Origin: Chitinophagales bacterium
GTDB lineage: Bacteria; Bacteroidota; Bacteroidia; Chitinophagales; UBA2359
Direction: 5' to 3'
DNA length: 64,000 nucleotides
Assembly: GCA_020636475.1 (NCBI GenBank)
Contig: JACJXU010000001.1
Location: forward strand, 720,089-784,088
This document shows, one piece after another, positions 17,151 to 26,788 of this stretch. Position numbers and translations under genes: made by a program. Below the pieces are notes generated by a model. The model was given only the letters and a program-made list of their open reading frames with translations, was not told the DNA's origin and did not search any database. Numbering within the stretch: position 1 is the stretch's first letter; the number at the start of each line of letters is the position of its first letter.

Positions 17151-19598
17151 ATGGGAAATATGAAGCTTATGCTTTTTAATTCGTCTAAGTTCAATCCTAA
17201 AAAAATAGCACTTGAAATTGGCTTGCTACTCCTTTTAATAGCGAGTATTAGCGGTATTGGGTATATTGTTTTCGCGAAGTTTTTTTCGGGAGAATACGTG
17301 TATATGTTCACGGGCGTGGGCAGCGACACAATCAATACATATTATCCGCGCAAAATGCAAAGTGCCAACTATGCCCAAACGGAAGGCGATATAATGACGT
17401 GGTCGTTTTATGAAGGAATGGGGCAAAATCGTTATTCGGGCGAGCCTAAAATTCCGAGTTTTATCAGCCTGATTAATCGCTATATTGGCTATTATTTTTT
17501 TCCGGCGGAAGCAGAATATCGGATTGTTTATAATGAATTTTTGAAAATTTTATTGACGGGCATATTCTTTTACTTTTTTCTGCGGCTCTACCCTTTTCGT
17601 ATTCATCTGGCATTTTTTGGGGCTATCATGTTTGCTTTTTCGGGCTACATGACGCTGGGAACGAGTTGGTACGCACACTCGGGCATTATTATGGACAATG
17701 TGTTTTTGTGGATGTCGTTTGAGCTTTTTTTCCGAAAACGGATTTGGTGGCTACTTCCCTTGGCTTTTTATAATGTTGGCATGGGACCTTATTTGTATTT
17801 TGCGGGTAGTTTTCTGTTGTTGTACGGCAATTTCAGGTATTTTACCACACAAGCCAAGTTTGATTTCAAAAAATATGCAACTTTAGTAGTAGGAGTTGTG
17901 GCAAGTTTGGTATTGGCAGTTGGTTTGTCGGCTCCGGGTATTGTAAGTTCTGTTTCACGTATTGTAGATAGTCCGCGTTTGAGTGGTGCAATAGATACCA
18001 AAAAAGATATTTTGGGCGACTTCCCATTTTGGGGTTTGGAGTCTGCCGAACACTACTACACGGCGGCAATTCGCTTTATGGGCAATGATTACTTGGGCAA
18101 TGGAACGCTTTTTTCGGGTTGGCGCAACTACTTGGAAGCACCTATTTTTTATGTAGGCTTACTTTTTTTGCTATTGATACCACAAGTGTTTTTTCTTAGC
18201 AAAAACAAAAAACTCAAACTTTGGATAGGTGGCATACTTATCTTGTGGGCACTCATTATTTGTTTTCCCTACTTGCGCTATGCGTACTATCTTTTTACGG
18301 GCGACTATTACAAACATGGCATTTCGCTTTTTGTAAGTTTCAGCTTGGTTTTGTTTGGGCTTACTTCTTTTTCGATAATAGAACAAGTAAAAAAAGTACA
18401 TTTGGGTGCGCTATTAGCGAGTTTGGCTGTAGCGTTGTTTATTATATTTTTTCCTTTTGTACCGGAAAAATTAGTGGTAAATACACAATGGCAATGGATA
18501 GGAACGGCATTTTTGAGCAGCTATACCCTTTTACTGCTTTTGTGGAACAGCAAGCCTAACAAAATAATTTTGGGTGTTATAATGCTGCTCAGTATGGTGG
18601 AAATAACTTACTTTGGCTACCGCACCGTAAACGACCGCGATGCACTGAAGGCAAGTGTTTTAACGGAGCGAGTGGGTTACAACGATTATACTTTAGAGGC
18701 TTTGGCATATTTAAACCAAAACGACAACACTTTTTATCGTATTAACAAAGAGTACTCGTCGGGCTTGTCGATGCACCCGAGCATTAATGATGCGATGATA
18801 CAAGGATTCTATGGCACTACCGTCTATACGTCATTCAATCAGAAATACTATATTCGATTTTTACAAAAAACGGACATTATAGCATCGGACAACGAAACTG
18901 ACACACGCTGGGCTCCCGGACTTAGTACGCGTCCGTTTTTGCATCCTATTGGTTCGGTAAAGTATGAAATTACCAAAGGGGATACTTCTTACTTTGAAAT
19001 CAATAATTTTGCGGAAGAAATCGCTTGTTTTCCCGATAATATCAAAATTTTGCGCAACAAATATTATTTGCCCTTAGGATTTACCTACGACAAGCGACTG
19101 ACATTGAGTGAGTACGAAAAAATAGATAACAATGCGATACGAGATATTGCGATGGCGCAAGCTTTTATTTGTGAAGATGAAGATGTGAACGATTTTTTGG
19201 AGTTTTCCACCATCAATCCGGCAAATATTTCTTCGGAATACACTTTAGATGATTGGGATAAAGACTTACACAATTCGCGCCGCGACACCATGCAAATAAG
19301 TATGCACAAACACAGTAGAATTGAAGGGTTTATTTATACTCCCAAGCCTAAGCTATTATTTTTCTCTATTCCTTATGATGAAGGTTGGAATGTATTTGTT
19401 GATGGGAATGAAAGCAAAAAATATCTTACCAATATCGGTTTTATGGGCGTAAAAATTTCGGGCGGGAAACATGCGGTTGTATTGCAATATATTCCGCCTT
19501 TTTCGGAAGAAGGAAAAACTATATTTTATTTTAGTACATTTTTGTATGTACTTGGTATTGGATTTAGTATTTTTGGGGCAAGAAAAAACTCTGAATAA
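17151..19598 (+). CDS. YfhO-family membrane protein
   Basis: An 815-residue protein with about twelve to thirteen membrane helices between residues 20 and 500, one more near the C-terminus, and a beta-rich periplasmic part at about 520-780. The early segment GVGSDTINTYYPRKMQ and the later FFSIPYDEGWNVFVDG with GFMGVKISGGKHAVVLQY are typical of YfhO. In Firmicutes relatives YfhO helps glycosylate lipoteichoic acid with a lipid-linked sugar, so a GT-C-like sugar transfer at the outer face of the inner membrane is plausible. It has its own promoter and is followed tail to tail by galE. An in-frame second ATG at codon 4 is an alternative start. Confidence 0.85.
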   Translation: MGNMKLMLFNSSKFNPKKIALEIGLLLLLIASISGIGYIVFAKFFSGEYVYMFTGVGSDTINTYYPRKMQSANYAQTEGDIMTWSFYEGMGQNRYSGEPKIPSFISLINRYIGYYFFPAEAEYRIVYNEFLKILLTGIFFYFFLRLYPFRIHLAFFGAIMFAFSGYMTLGTSWYAHSGIIMDNVFLWMSFELFFRKRIWWLLPLAFYNVGMGPYLYFAGSFLLLYGNFRYFTTQAKFDFKKYATLVVGVVASLVLAVGLSAPGIVSSVSRIVDSPRLSGAIDTKKDILGDFPFWGLESAEHYYTAAIRFMGNDYLGNGTLFSGWRNYLEAPIFYVGLLFLLLIPQVFFLSKNKKLKLWIGGILILWALIICFPYLRYAYYLFTGDYYKHGISLFVSFSLVLFGLTSFSIIEQVKKVHLGALLASLAVALFIIFFPFVPEKLVVNTQWQWIGTAFLSSYTLLLLLWNSKPNKIILGVIMLLSMVEITYFGYRTVNDRDALKASVLTERVGYNDYTLEALAYLNQNDNTFYRINKEYSSGLSMHPSINDAMIQGFYGTTVYTSFNQKYYIRFLQKTDIIASDNETDTRWAPGLSTRPFLHPIGSVKYEITKGDTSYFEINNFAEEIACFPDNIKILRNKYYLPLGFTYDKRLTLSEYEKIDNNAIRDIAMAQAFICEDEDVNDFLEFSTINPANISSEYTLDDWDKDLHNSRRDTMQISMHKHSRIEGFIYTPKPKLLFFSIPYDEGWNVFVDGNESKKYLTNIGFMGVKISGGKHAVVLQYIPPFSEEGKTIFYFSTFLYVLGIGFSIFGARKNSE

Positions 19599-19604
19599 GA
19601 TTCC

Positions 19605-20615
19605 TTAATTCTTCCGCTCCCACGCCCAAGCCGTGCGCATCATGTCATGTACATCGTAGCGCAGTTTCCAACCTAAACGGGTCTTCGCCAAAGTATTATC
19701 AGCATACACCGCAATTACATCGCCTGCGCGGCGTGCGCCAATAGTGTAAGGCAATTTCAAACTACTTACTTCTTCAAACGCTTCTACCATTTCCAAGACA
19801 CTCACACCATTTCCGGTGCCTAAGTTATATATTTCAACCGTTTCGGCGGCAGGCGTTGCCATTAAATATTGCAAAGCCAAAGTATGCGCACTTGCAATAT
19901 CGCTTACGTGAATATAATCTCTGATACACGTTCCATCGCGCGTGGGATAATCGTTGCCGTGAATGGTAAGTTGCTCGCGTTTTCCTGCTGCCGTTTGGGT
20001 AATATAAGGCACTAAATTTTCCGGTGTGGAAAAAGGTGTTTCACCTATTTTCGCAGAAGGGTGCGCACCTACAGGATTGAAATAGCGCAACAATACAAAT
20101 TTTGCCTTCGCATATTTTCGGGCAAAATCCTGAATCATTTGCTCGCCTATCTGCTTCGTAAATCCATACGGCGATTCGGCAGGAGCCATAGGACTTTGTT
20201 CTGTAACCGGCAAATTGGCAATATTGCCATACACCGAACAAGAAGAGGAAAAAACAAAGTACGGAATTGCGTACTTTTCTACATTTTCCAACATATTTAC
20301 CAACGATGCAATATTGTTGTGATAATACAAGAGCGGATTGCGTACTGACTCTCCTACCGACTTATACGCCGCAAAATGGATAATTCCCTGAATGTCTTTA
20401 TTTTCGGCAAATATTTTTTCGGTTGCCTCCCTATCACAAAGGTCTGTTTGATAAAATACAGGTTTTTTTCCGGTTATTTCCTCAATGCCATCTAAAACTG
20501 ATGCACTTGAGCGCGACAAATTATCTACAATAATTACCTCAAAACCTTTTTCCAACAAATCGACAGCTGTATGCGAGCCAATATAACCACAGCCGCCCGT
20601 AAGCAATATTTTCAT
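19605..20615 (-). CDS. galE: UDP-glucose 4-epimerase
   Basis: A 336-residue short-chain dehydrogenase-type enzyme interconverting UDP-glucose and UDP-galactose. It has the NAD-binding GGCGYIGSHTAVDLL, VDNLSRSS, the Ser in SSSCSVYG, the catalytic YGFTK pair, and the substrate segment YFNPVGAHPSAKIGE. The length is normal. It forms a minus-strand set with fcl and gmd (12-base gap to fcl) that would supply activated sugars for the glycan operon reading the other way. Confidence 0.95.
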   Translation of the reverse strand: MKILLTGGCGYIGSHTAVDLLEKGFEVIIVDNLSRSSASVLDGIEEITGKKPVFYQTDLCDREATEKIFAENKDIQGIIHFAAYKSVGESVRNPLLYYHNNIASLVNMLENVEKYAIPYFVFSSSCSVYGNIANLPVTEQSPMAPAESPYGFTKQIGEQMIQDFARKYAKAKFVLLRYFNPVGAHPSAKIGETPFSTPENLVPYITQTAAGKREQLTIHGNDYPTRDGTCIRDYIHVSDIASAHTLALQYLMATPAAETVEIYNLGTGNGVSVLEMVEAFEEVSSLKLPYTIGARRAGDVIAVYADNTLAKTRLGWKLRYDVHDMMRTAWAWERKN

Positions 20616-20627
20616 AAAAATTATTTT

Positions 20628-21554
20628 CTAAAATTTATCTTTTACCTCCTCATATACGGAAGCGATGCCATCTTGTAAAGAAATTTGATGTTTCCAACCC
20701 AAATTATGCAAAAAACTGACATCTAATAATTTTCGCGGCGTACCATCCGGTTTTTCGGTATTAAAACGCAAATTCCCTTTATAGCCTACCGTATTTTTTA
20801 TCATTTCCGCCAATTCTTTTATAGAAACATCTTCGCCTACGCCAATATTCACCCACTGCGCTTCATTGTAATGATTCATCAAAAAAACACAAGCATCTGC
20901 CAAGTCGTCCACGTGCAAAAACTCGCGTTTGGGTGTGCCTGTTCCCCAAATTTCCACTTCGACAACATTATTTTTTTTCGCTTCAATAAATTTTCGCAAA
21001 AGTGCAGGTAGCACGTGCGAATTTTGTAAATCGTAATTGTCGTTGGGTCCGTACAAATTGGTAGGCATACACGAAATAAAATTACAGCCATATTGCTTGC
21101 GATACGCATCGCACATTTCTATGCCGGCAATTTTTGCCAAAGCGTAGGGTTGATTGGTTGCTTCTAAAGTTCCGGTAAGCAAATAACTTTCTTTTATCGG
21201 CTGCGGCGACATTTTCGGATAAATGCACGATGAACCCAGAAACAAGAGTTTTTTTACCTCATTTTTATAGGCTTGATGAATAACATTGGCTTCAATCATC
21301 AGATTTTGGTAAATAAAATCCGCGCGGTACATATTGTTCGCTTGAATTCCGCCCACTTTTGCGGCAGCCAAAAACACATAATCGGGTTTTTCTTCGGCAA
21401 AAAACTTTGCAGTAGCCGCCTGATTCGTCAAATCCACCTCCGCAGAAGAACGCTCGATAATATTTTCGTAGCCTTTGCTGCGCAAATTTCGCACAATAGC
21501 CGAACCTACCATTCCGCGATGTCCTGCAACAAATATTTTATCTTTTTTTTGCAT
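20628..21554 (-). CDS. fcl: GDP-L-fucose synthase
   Basis: A 308-residue epimerase-reductase that turns GDP-4-keto-6-deoxy-mannose into GDP-L-fucose. Motifs: the NADPH loop AGHRGMVGSAIVR, GGIQANN, the SSCIYP serine, the catalytic YALAK, and GTGTPKREFLHVDDLADA. The frame extends to a TTG at 21581, but the ATG at 21554 gives the conserved N-terminus and leaves 19 bases after gmd. Together with gmd it makes the complete two-step route from GDP-mannose. Confidence 0.95.
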   Translation of the reverse strand: MQKKDKIFVAGHRGMVGSAIVRNLRSKGYENIIERSSAEVDLTNQAATAKFFAEEKPDYVFLAAAKVGGIQANNMYRADFIYQNLMIEANVIHQAYKNEVKKLLFLGSSCIYPKMSPQPIKESYLLTGTLEATNQPYALAKIAGIEMCDAYRKQYGCNFISCMPTNLYGPNDNYDLQNSHVLPALLRKFIEAKKNNVVEVEIWGTGTPKREFLHVDDLADACVFLMNHYNEAQWVNIGVGEDVSIKELAEMIKNTVGYKGNLRFNTEKPDGTPRKLLDVSFLHNLGWKHQISLQDGIASVYEEVKDKF

Positions 21555-21573
21555 AAAATTGTGCTGCTTTTTT

Positions 21574-22686
21574 TTAGTCAAAAGAGCGAATATTCACCTC
21601 GTGTCCTCCATCTATCAAATATTTTTCTCTTCTGAAAAGAGCCAAATCTTTTTGCACCATTTCTTGTACCAAATCTGCCAGCGAATGTTGCGGCTTCCAC
21701 GCCAAGGTTTCCCTTGCTTTGGTCGCATCGCCTATAAGCAAATCTACTTCCGTAGGGCGGAAATAGCGTTTATCAATCGCCACTACTGTTTTTCCTTCGG
21801 GTAGCGGTGTATCATTATTAAAGCAGCGCACTACTTTCGCTTTTTCATCTATGCCATTTCCTTCAAATTCTACCACAATGCCGGCTTCGGCAAAAGCCAT
21901 TCGCACGAAATCGCGTACGGAAGTAGTTTCGCCGGTGGCAATAACAAAATCGTCCGGTGTATTTTGCTGCAAAATAAGATACATCGCCGCTACGTAATCT
22001 TTGGCGTGTCCCCAATCGCGCTGCGCATCTAAGTTGCCCAAGTAGAGTTTTTCTTGCAATCCGAGTGCTATACGCGCCACGGCACGGGTAATTTTGCGCG
22101 TAACAAAGGTTTCGCCGCGCACCGGACTTTCGTGATTAAACAAAATACCATTGGAAGCAAAATAACCTTGCTCGCGGTAGTTTTTGGTAATATAAAATGC
22201 ATACATTTTTGCCACCGCATAAGGAGAGCGCGGGTTAAATGGCGTATTTTCCGACTGTGGCACTTCCAATACTTCGCCGTATAGTTCGGAAGTAGAGGCT
22301 TGGTAGATTTTTGTTTTTTCTTTTAAACCCAAAATACGCACTGCTTCCAAAATGCGGAGCGTACCTAAGGCATCTACATTGGCGGTATATTCCGGTGTAT
22401 CAAAACTCACTTGTACGTGGCTTTGTGCACCTAAGTTATAAATTTCGTCGGGTTGTACTTGTTGTACAATACGAATAAGGTTGGTGGAGTCTGTTAAATC
22501 GCCGTAATGTAGCACAAATTTGTAATCTGTTTCGTGCGGATCTTGGTACAAATGGTCAATACGCGCTGTATTAAATAAAGATGAACGGCGTTTTATGCCG
22601 TGTACTTCGTAGCCTTTTTCCAATAAAAGTTCAGCTAAATACGCGCCATCTTGTCCGGTAATACCTGTTATTATTGCTTTTTTCAT
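21574..22686 (-). CDS. gmd: GDP-mannose 4,6-dehydratase
   Basis: A 370-residue enzyme that converts GDP-mannose to GDP-4-keto-6-deoxy-D-mannose. It has [31 protein letters not shown], the catalytic STSELYGEV and YAVAKMYAF, and [17 protein letters not shown]. The length and all signature segments are normal. It is the first gene of the gmd-fcl-galE unit, with a good promoter in the divergent intergenic region shared with the glycan exporter. Confidence 0.96.
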   Translation of the reverse strand: MKKAIITGITGQDGAYLAELLLEKGYEVHGIKRRSSLFNTARIDHLYQDPHETDYKFVLHYGDLTDSTNLIRIVQQVQPDEIYNLGAQSHVQVSFDTPEYTANVDALGTLRILEAVRILGLKEKTKIYQASTSELYGEVLEVPQSENTPFNPRSPYAVAKMYAFYITKNYREQGYFASNGILFNHESPVRGETFVTRKITRAVARIALGLQEKLYLGNLDAQRDWGHAKDYVAAMYLILQQNTPDDFVIATGETTSVRDFVRMAFAEAGIVVEFEGNGIDEKAKVVRCFNNDTPLPEGKTVVAIDKRYFRPTEVDLLIGDATKARETLAWKPQHSLADLVQEMVQKDLALFRREKYLIDGGHEVNIRSFD

Positions 22687-22758
22687 TTATTAGGGATAAT
22701 CTTCTTTATAACTAATGTATAAACACTTAATACTTTACTGCGAGAATAAATCGCACTG

Positions 22759-22766
22759 CAAAGGTA
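22759..22766 (-). promoter_or_regulatory. -7 box TACCTTTG for gmd-fcl-galE
   Basis: On the minus strand TACCTTTG matches TAnnTTTG exactly, with TTG 16 bases upstream, close to the usual spacing. It is 72 bases before the gmd ATG. Confidence 0.5.
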
Positions 22767-22842
22767 CATTTTTATTTTCAATCAATTTTTTTTTAGATAT
22801 TTGCCTTTCGAAATTCAATTTTACAAAAGGATACTACTTTTG

Positions 22843-23715
22843 ATGATAAAAACAAAAAACGAGACCGCCAACGAGCAATGGGATATTGTAATTAATGCCG
22901 ATAAAAACAAAGGAATTTCCATTAATTGGCAGGAGTTGTGGCAGTATCGGGATATGATTTGGGTCTTAATCCGCAAAGAAATTGTAGCTGCGCACTTGCA
23001 AACTGTTTTGGGTCCGCTGTGGTATGTGGGCAAAGCGGTGATAATGGCACTTACCTTTGCTTTGGTTTTCGGTATGATAGCCCGTGTGAATCCTACAGGT
23101 GTACCGCACATGCTGTTTTTTATGAGTGGTTTGATGTTTTGGGAGTATTTTCTGAATTGCATGAACAAAACAGGCAATGTGCTACGGGAGAACAAAGCCA
23201 TTTTCGAGAAAGTATATGTGCCACGTTTGGCTTTTCCTATTGCCAAATTGGTGGCAGGCTTGGTGCCCGCTTTTTTTGAACTTATGACACTTGTGGTTGC
23301 TTATTTGATATATGTGTTTTGGGTAGGTTCGCCCGTTCGACCAAGTTGGGGTGTAGTGTATATTCCTTTTTTGTTTTTAATAATAGGCGGCATAGGCAGC
23401 AGTTTAGGTTTAATTATCTCAGCTCTGACGATAAAATACAGAGACATTGCTATGCTGATCAGCTATTCTACACGCTTATTGATGTACACCACCCCAATAA
23501 TATATCCAATGCAAATAGTACCGAAAGAATTTCTGCCATATCTTTCACTTAATCCTTTAGCAGCTATTATTGATTATGGGAAACATTTTCTATTCAATAT
23601 TCCGGTTTATTGTACCACTACTCCTTTGTATAGTGTTGGTTGCTTATTGGTAATTTTTTTAATTGGGATTTTTTTGTTTAACAGAGTAGAAAGAGATTTT
23701 GTAGATACGGTATAA
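22843..23715 (+). CDS. polysaccharide ABC exporter permease (Wzm type)
   Basis: A 290-residue inner-membrane permease of the ABC-2 type. The ATG at 22843 (MIKTKNETANEQ) is chosen over a TTG 42 bases earlier. A cytoplasmic N-terminus with WQELWQYRDMIWVLIRKEI, an amphipathic segment typical of Wzm/TagG/RfbA, precedes about six membrane helices. YRDIAMLISYSTRLLMYTTPIIYP and the SLNPLAAIIDYGKH segment are family features. It should move a lipid-linked polysaccharide across the inner membrane with the ATPase encoded 18 bases downstream. It heads the operon that continues to 31100. Confidence 0.9.
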   Translation: MIKTKNETANEQWDIVINADKNKGISINWQELWQYRDMIWVLIRKEIVAAHLQTVLGPLWYVGKAVIMALTFALVFGMIARVNPTGVPHMLFFMSGLMFWEYFLNCMNKTGNVLRENKAIFEKVYVPRLAFPIAKLVAGLVPAFFELMTLVVAYLIYVFWVGSPVRPSWGVVYIPFLFLIIGGIGSSLGLIISALTIKYRDIAMLISYSTRLLMYTTPIIYPMQIVPKEFLPYLSLNPLAAIIDYGKHFLFNIPVYCTTTPLYSVGCLLVIFLIGIFLFNRVERDFVDTV

Positions 23716-23733
23716 ATAAAATACAGATCGGAT

Positions 23734-25014
23734 ATGGGAAATATAGTAGTACAAGCAGAAAACGTTTCAAAAAAATATAAAATAGGTCGCTTAAACGCCG
23801 ACACCTTAAAAGATAGTATAAAACACAAATGGAATCGGTTGTTTAGAGATGATGAAGAGCATTTTGCCACACACGAAGAAGATTTTTGGGCATTGCGCAA
23901 CATTAATTTTGAAGTAGAACGAGGCGATATAATGGGCATAATAGGCAAAAATGGGGCGGGAAAATCTACTTTATTAAAACTACTTTCGCGTATTACCTCT
24001 CCTACGGAGGGAAAAATAAAAATGAAAGGACGTGTAGCGAGTTTATTGGAAGTGGGGACGGGTTTTCATCCGGAACTTACAGGCAGAGAAAACATTTACT
24101 TAAATGCGACCATTTTGGGTATGCGCGAGAGCGAAGTACGCAAAATTGAAGACGAGATTATTAGTTTTGCCGAAATTGAAGACCATATTGATACGCCCAT
24201 CAAACATTATTCGTCTGGCATGCGGGTGCGTTTAGGATTTTCGGTAGCGGCACACCTCAATCCTGACATTGTTATTCTCGACGAAGTGCTTTCGGTAGGT
24301 GATGCCGATTTTCAGCGCAAAAGTATGGCAAAAATGCGCAGTATTGCCCAAAGCGGCAGAACGGTGTTTTTTGTAAGTCACAGCCTGAACAGTATTCAAA
24401 ATCTTTGCAACAAAGCCATTTATTTAAAGCAAGGGCAACTTATAGAAAGTGGCTTGGTGGATGATGTGGTGGATGTTTATAAATCTACTTTTAAAATCAG
24501 TACTGATGTGGAGGTAAAAAATCATATAACATTCAATTTTGACGATGCTCCGGGCAATGAATTAGTGAAATTGCAAAGTGCCTACGTAAAAGCGAAAGAC
24601 AAAGGCTTGGACGACCCTATCAACATGTCGGACGACATAGAGGTGAGTATTAGTTTTTGGAAGTTGGTGGAGGAAGGGAAATTTGATGTAGGGATACAAG
24701 TATTTGATATTGAAAGAGATTTACAAATTCTTGGCAGTAACTCTCATATGTGCGAATTATTAGATGAAATTAAAACTCCGAATAGCAGAATTAACTTCCA
24801 AACTATTATTCCCAAGTTTCAACTCAACGCTTCTTCTTACTACCTGAACATTGTAATATCAGATATGGAAAAAAAGGCTATAATTTTCAACGCATATTGT
24901 ATAGCTAAATTCACCATAGAGAATATAACACATTTTAATAAATATAGATTTCTCACAAAAAGTAGGGGTATTATAAGACCACTATTAAACTGGAATATAA
25001 ACATTGAAAAATGA
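23734..25014 (+). CDS. polysaccharide ABC exporter ATPase with C-terminal glycan-binding-like domain (Wzt type)
   Basis: A 426-residue protein. The ATPase domain (1-245) has Walker A GKNGAGKST (71-79), signature YSSGMRVRLGF (159-169), Walker B IVILDE (179-184) and a switch His in FVSHSLNS. An early helical insertion (RDDEEHFATHEEDFWALRN) is typical of Wzt. Residues about 265-425 form a beta-rich C-terminal domain like that of Wzt proteins, which recognises the modified end of the exported chain. That architecture implies an exporter that requires a chain-terminating or capping modification. The ATG of the next gene overlaps its stop. Confidence 0.9.
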   Translation: MGNIVVQAENVSKKYKIGRLNADTLKDSIKHKWNRLFRDDEEHFATHEEDFWALRNINFEVERGDIMGIIGKNGAGKSTLLKLLSRITSPTEGKIKMKGRVASLLEVGTGFHPELTGRENIYLNATILGMRESEVRKIEDEIISFAEIEDHIDTPIKHYSSGMRVRLGFSVAAHLNPDIVILDEVLSVGDADFQRKSMAKMRSIAQSGRTVFFVSHSLNSIQNLCNKAIYLKQGQLIESGLVDDVVDVYKSTFKISTDVEVKNHITFNFDDAPGNELVKLQSAYVKAKDKGLDDPINMSDDIEVSISFWKLVEEGKFDVGIQVFDIERDLQILGSNSHMCELLDEIKTPNSRINFQTIIPKFQLNASSYYLNIVISDMEKKAIIFNAYCIAKFTIENITHFNKYRFLTKSRGIIRPLLNWNINIEK

Positions 25015-25790
25015 TAAAAAAACTAAACTCTTTTTTCAGACAAAAAAATACAAACAATACAACTTCGCCATCAAGAGAATGTTATATATGCAAGAATAAA
25101 GTTACCAACTTTACAAGTTTTAGAGGCGGCTCTAAGTCCAAATCTACGTATTTGAAGCACTTAAATATAATTGGTAGTGATAGAGATAACTTTGGGTGTC
25201 CAAATTGTAATTGTATAGACAGAGAACGCCACTTATTTATGTTTTTTGATAAAACCAATTTTTGGGATAACATACCTAATAGTAATATTTTACACTTTGC
25301 TCCCGAATCTAATTTAATGAATAAAATTCATTCCCTTTCGCCCAAAAAATATATAAAAGCTGATTGGCTAATAGAAAATGAAGATTATCAAAAAATTGAT
25401 GTTACGAATATACCTTATGACGACAACACATTTGATAGTGTAATTTGCAATCATGTTTTAGAGCATGTGGAAGATTATAAAATAGGAATGTCCGAAATAT
25501 ACAGAGTTTTATCTATTGGTGGCATCGCTATTCTACAAACACCTGTTTCAAGATTGTTAAAAAATAACTTTAGTGATCCAAACATAAATACTAATGAATT
25601 GAGGAAATGCTTTTATGGGCAAGTAGATCACTGTAGAGTATTTAGTGAAGAAACGTTTTTGAATGACTTAAGAAATACAGGATTTCACTTAGAAGTAATT
25701 AAGCATGGAGATGTATTTTCCGAAGAAGATGCCTACATATATGGAGTGAATAAAAATGAAGATTTCTTTCGTGTAAAAAAACTTAAATGA
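25011..25790 (+). CDS. zinc-ribbon SAM methyltransferase
   Basis: A 259-residue protein. Cys pairs C24/C27 and C63/C66 (CYIC and CPNC) form an N-terminal zinc ribbon. The methyltransferase fold follows: LHFAPESNLMNKI in the place of the SAM loop, YIKADWL, IPYDDNTFDSVICNHVLEHVED, and GGIAILQTPV. The glycine-rich loop is replaced by the APE variant, as in a subgroup of glycan-cluster methyltransferases. Because it follows the Wzt-type ATPase with an ATGA overlap, O-methylation of the exported glycan, perhaps as the capping step, is a fair inference. Confidence 0.82.
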   Translation: MIKKLNSFFRQKNTNNTTSPSRECYICKNKVTNFTSFRGGSKSKSTYLKHLNIIGSDRDNFGCPNCNCIDRERHLFMFFDKTNFWDNIPNSNILHFAPESNLMNKIHSLSPKKYIKADWLIENEDYQKIDVTNIPYDDNTFDSVICNHVLEHVEDYKIGMSEIYRVLSIGGIAILQTPVSRLLKNNFSDPNINTNELRKCFYGQVDHCRVFSEETFLNDLRNTGFHLEVIKHGDVFSEEDAYIYGVNKNEDFFRVKKLK

Positions 25791-26788
25791 ACACCAATCC
25801 AACCATATTTATAGTAAGTTCTGAGAGATCTGGTTCTAATTTGCTGCGTGTACTTCTTGATAATCATTCAAAATTAGAAGCTCCTATTGCAACTCATTTA
25901 CTGGATTACTTTAGACCAATTATAAATAAATATCATCCCATTTCAAATAATTTCAATGCGTTATTAGATGATATGCTAACCATGGTAAATCATAAGTTTA
26001 GTGATTGGAAAATTGACTCCAATAATCTTAATAATATTTTAAGGACAAATAATACAAAAGTCCTCTCCTTAATCATAGCTTATGATATATTACACAAAGC
26101 AAAGGCAGAAAAAGAAAACAAAGCTTATTATGTAATAAAAGACAATCATCTTCATAATCACATCGACATTATATTATCGCATTACAAAAATCCATACTTT
26201 ATACACTTGTATAGAGACCCAAGAGATCATGTTACGAGTTGGCTAAAAAAACCAATCTATATGTTTACGCCATATCAAATCGTTAGAAAATGGAAAAATG
26301 AACAGAAAAAATGTATAAATTTAATTCAATCCGGTATTAATATGTTTCCTGTTAAATATGAGGATTTAATTAGTAATCCTAAACAAATAATGACAAATGT
26401 TTTCAATTATGTAAATTTAGATTGGGAAGAAAGCATACTGAATACTAATAGCGATAAAAATGCTAAAGATGCAAAAAAGTATATTTTTTGGGAAAATATC
26501 TCAAAGCCTATACTAAAAGACAACAAGGAAAATTACTTATCCTTTTTAAGCAAAGAAGATATTTGTCTTGTTGAAACATTATGTCAAGAGGAAATGAAAT
26601 ACTTAGGATATGATTTCCAATCCAAGCTAAACTATTCGTTTCATAAATCTAAATTATTTCCATTAAAAGAGAAATATGCGACTTGGAAATTAAAAAGAAA
26701 TAGTATATCTTTTAGACAGAAAGAGTTAAAATTATTAACCGATAGATTAAGCGTTTGGAACAAAATAAAAAATAAAAAAATAAATTAA
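25787..26788 (+). CDS. PAPS-dependent sulfotransferase (first of three)
   Basis: A 333-residue P-loop-like sulfotransferase. The 5'-phosphosulfate loop is IVSSERSGSNLLRVLL (residues 9-24), with the Arg-Ser-Gly pattern of the family. The 3'-phosphate site is LYRDPRDHVTSWLKKP with the conserved Arg and Ser. No signal or membrane helix is seen, so it works in the cytoplasm with PAPS as donor. The position inside the exporter operon, ATGA-coupled to the methyltransferase and TAATG-coupled to the aminotransferase, points to sulfation of a sugar or of the lipid-linked glycan. The codons are very AT-rich. Confidence 0.86.
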   Translation: MNTNPTIFIVSSERSGSNLLRVLLDNHSKLEAPIATHLLDYFRPIINKYHPISNNFNALLDDMLTMVNHKFSDWKIDSNNLNNILRTNNTKVLSLIIAYDILHKAKAEKENKAYYVIKDNHLHNHIDIILSHYKNPYFIHLYRDPRDHVTSWLKKPIYMFTPYQIVRKWKNEQKKCINLIQSGINMFPVKYEDLISNPKQIMTNVFNYVNLDWEESILNTNSDKNAKDAKKYIFWENISKPILKDNKENYLSFLSKEDICLVETLCQEEMKYLGYDFQSKLNYSFHKSKLFPLKEKYATWKLKRNSISFRQKELKLLTDRLSVWNKIKNKKIN

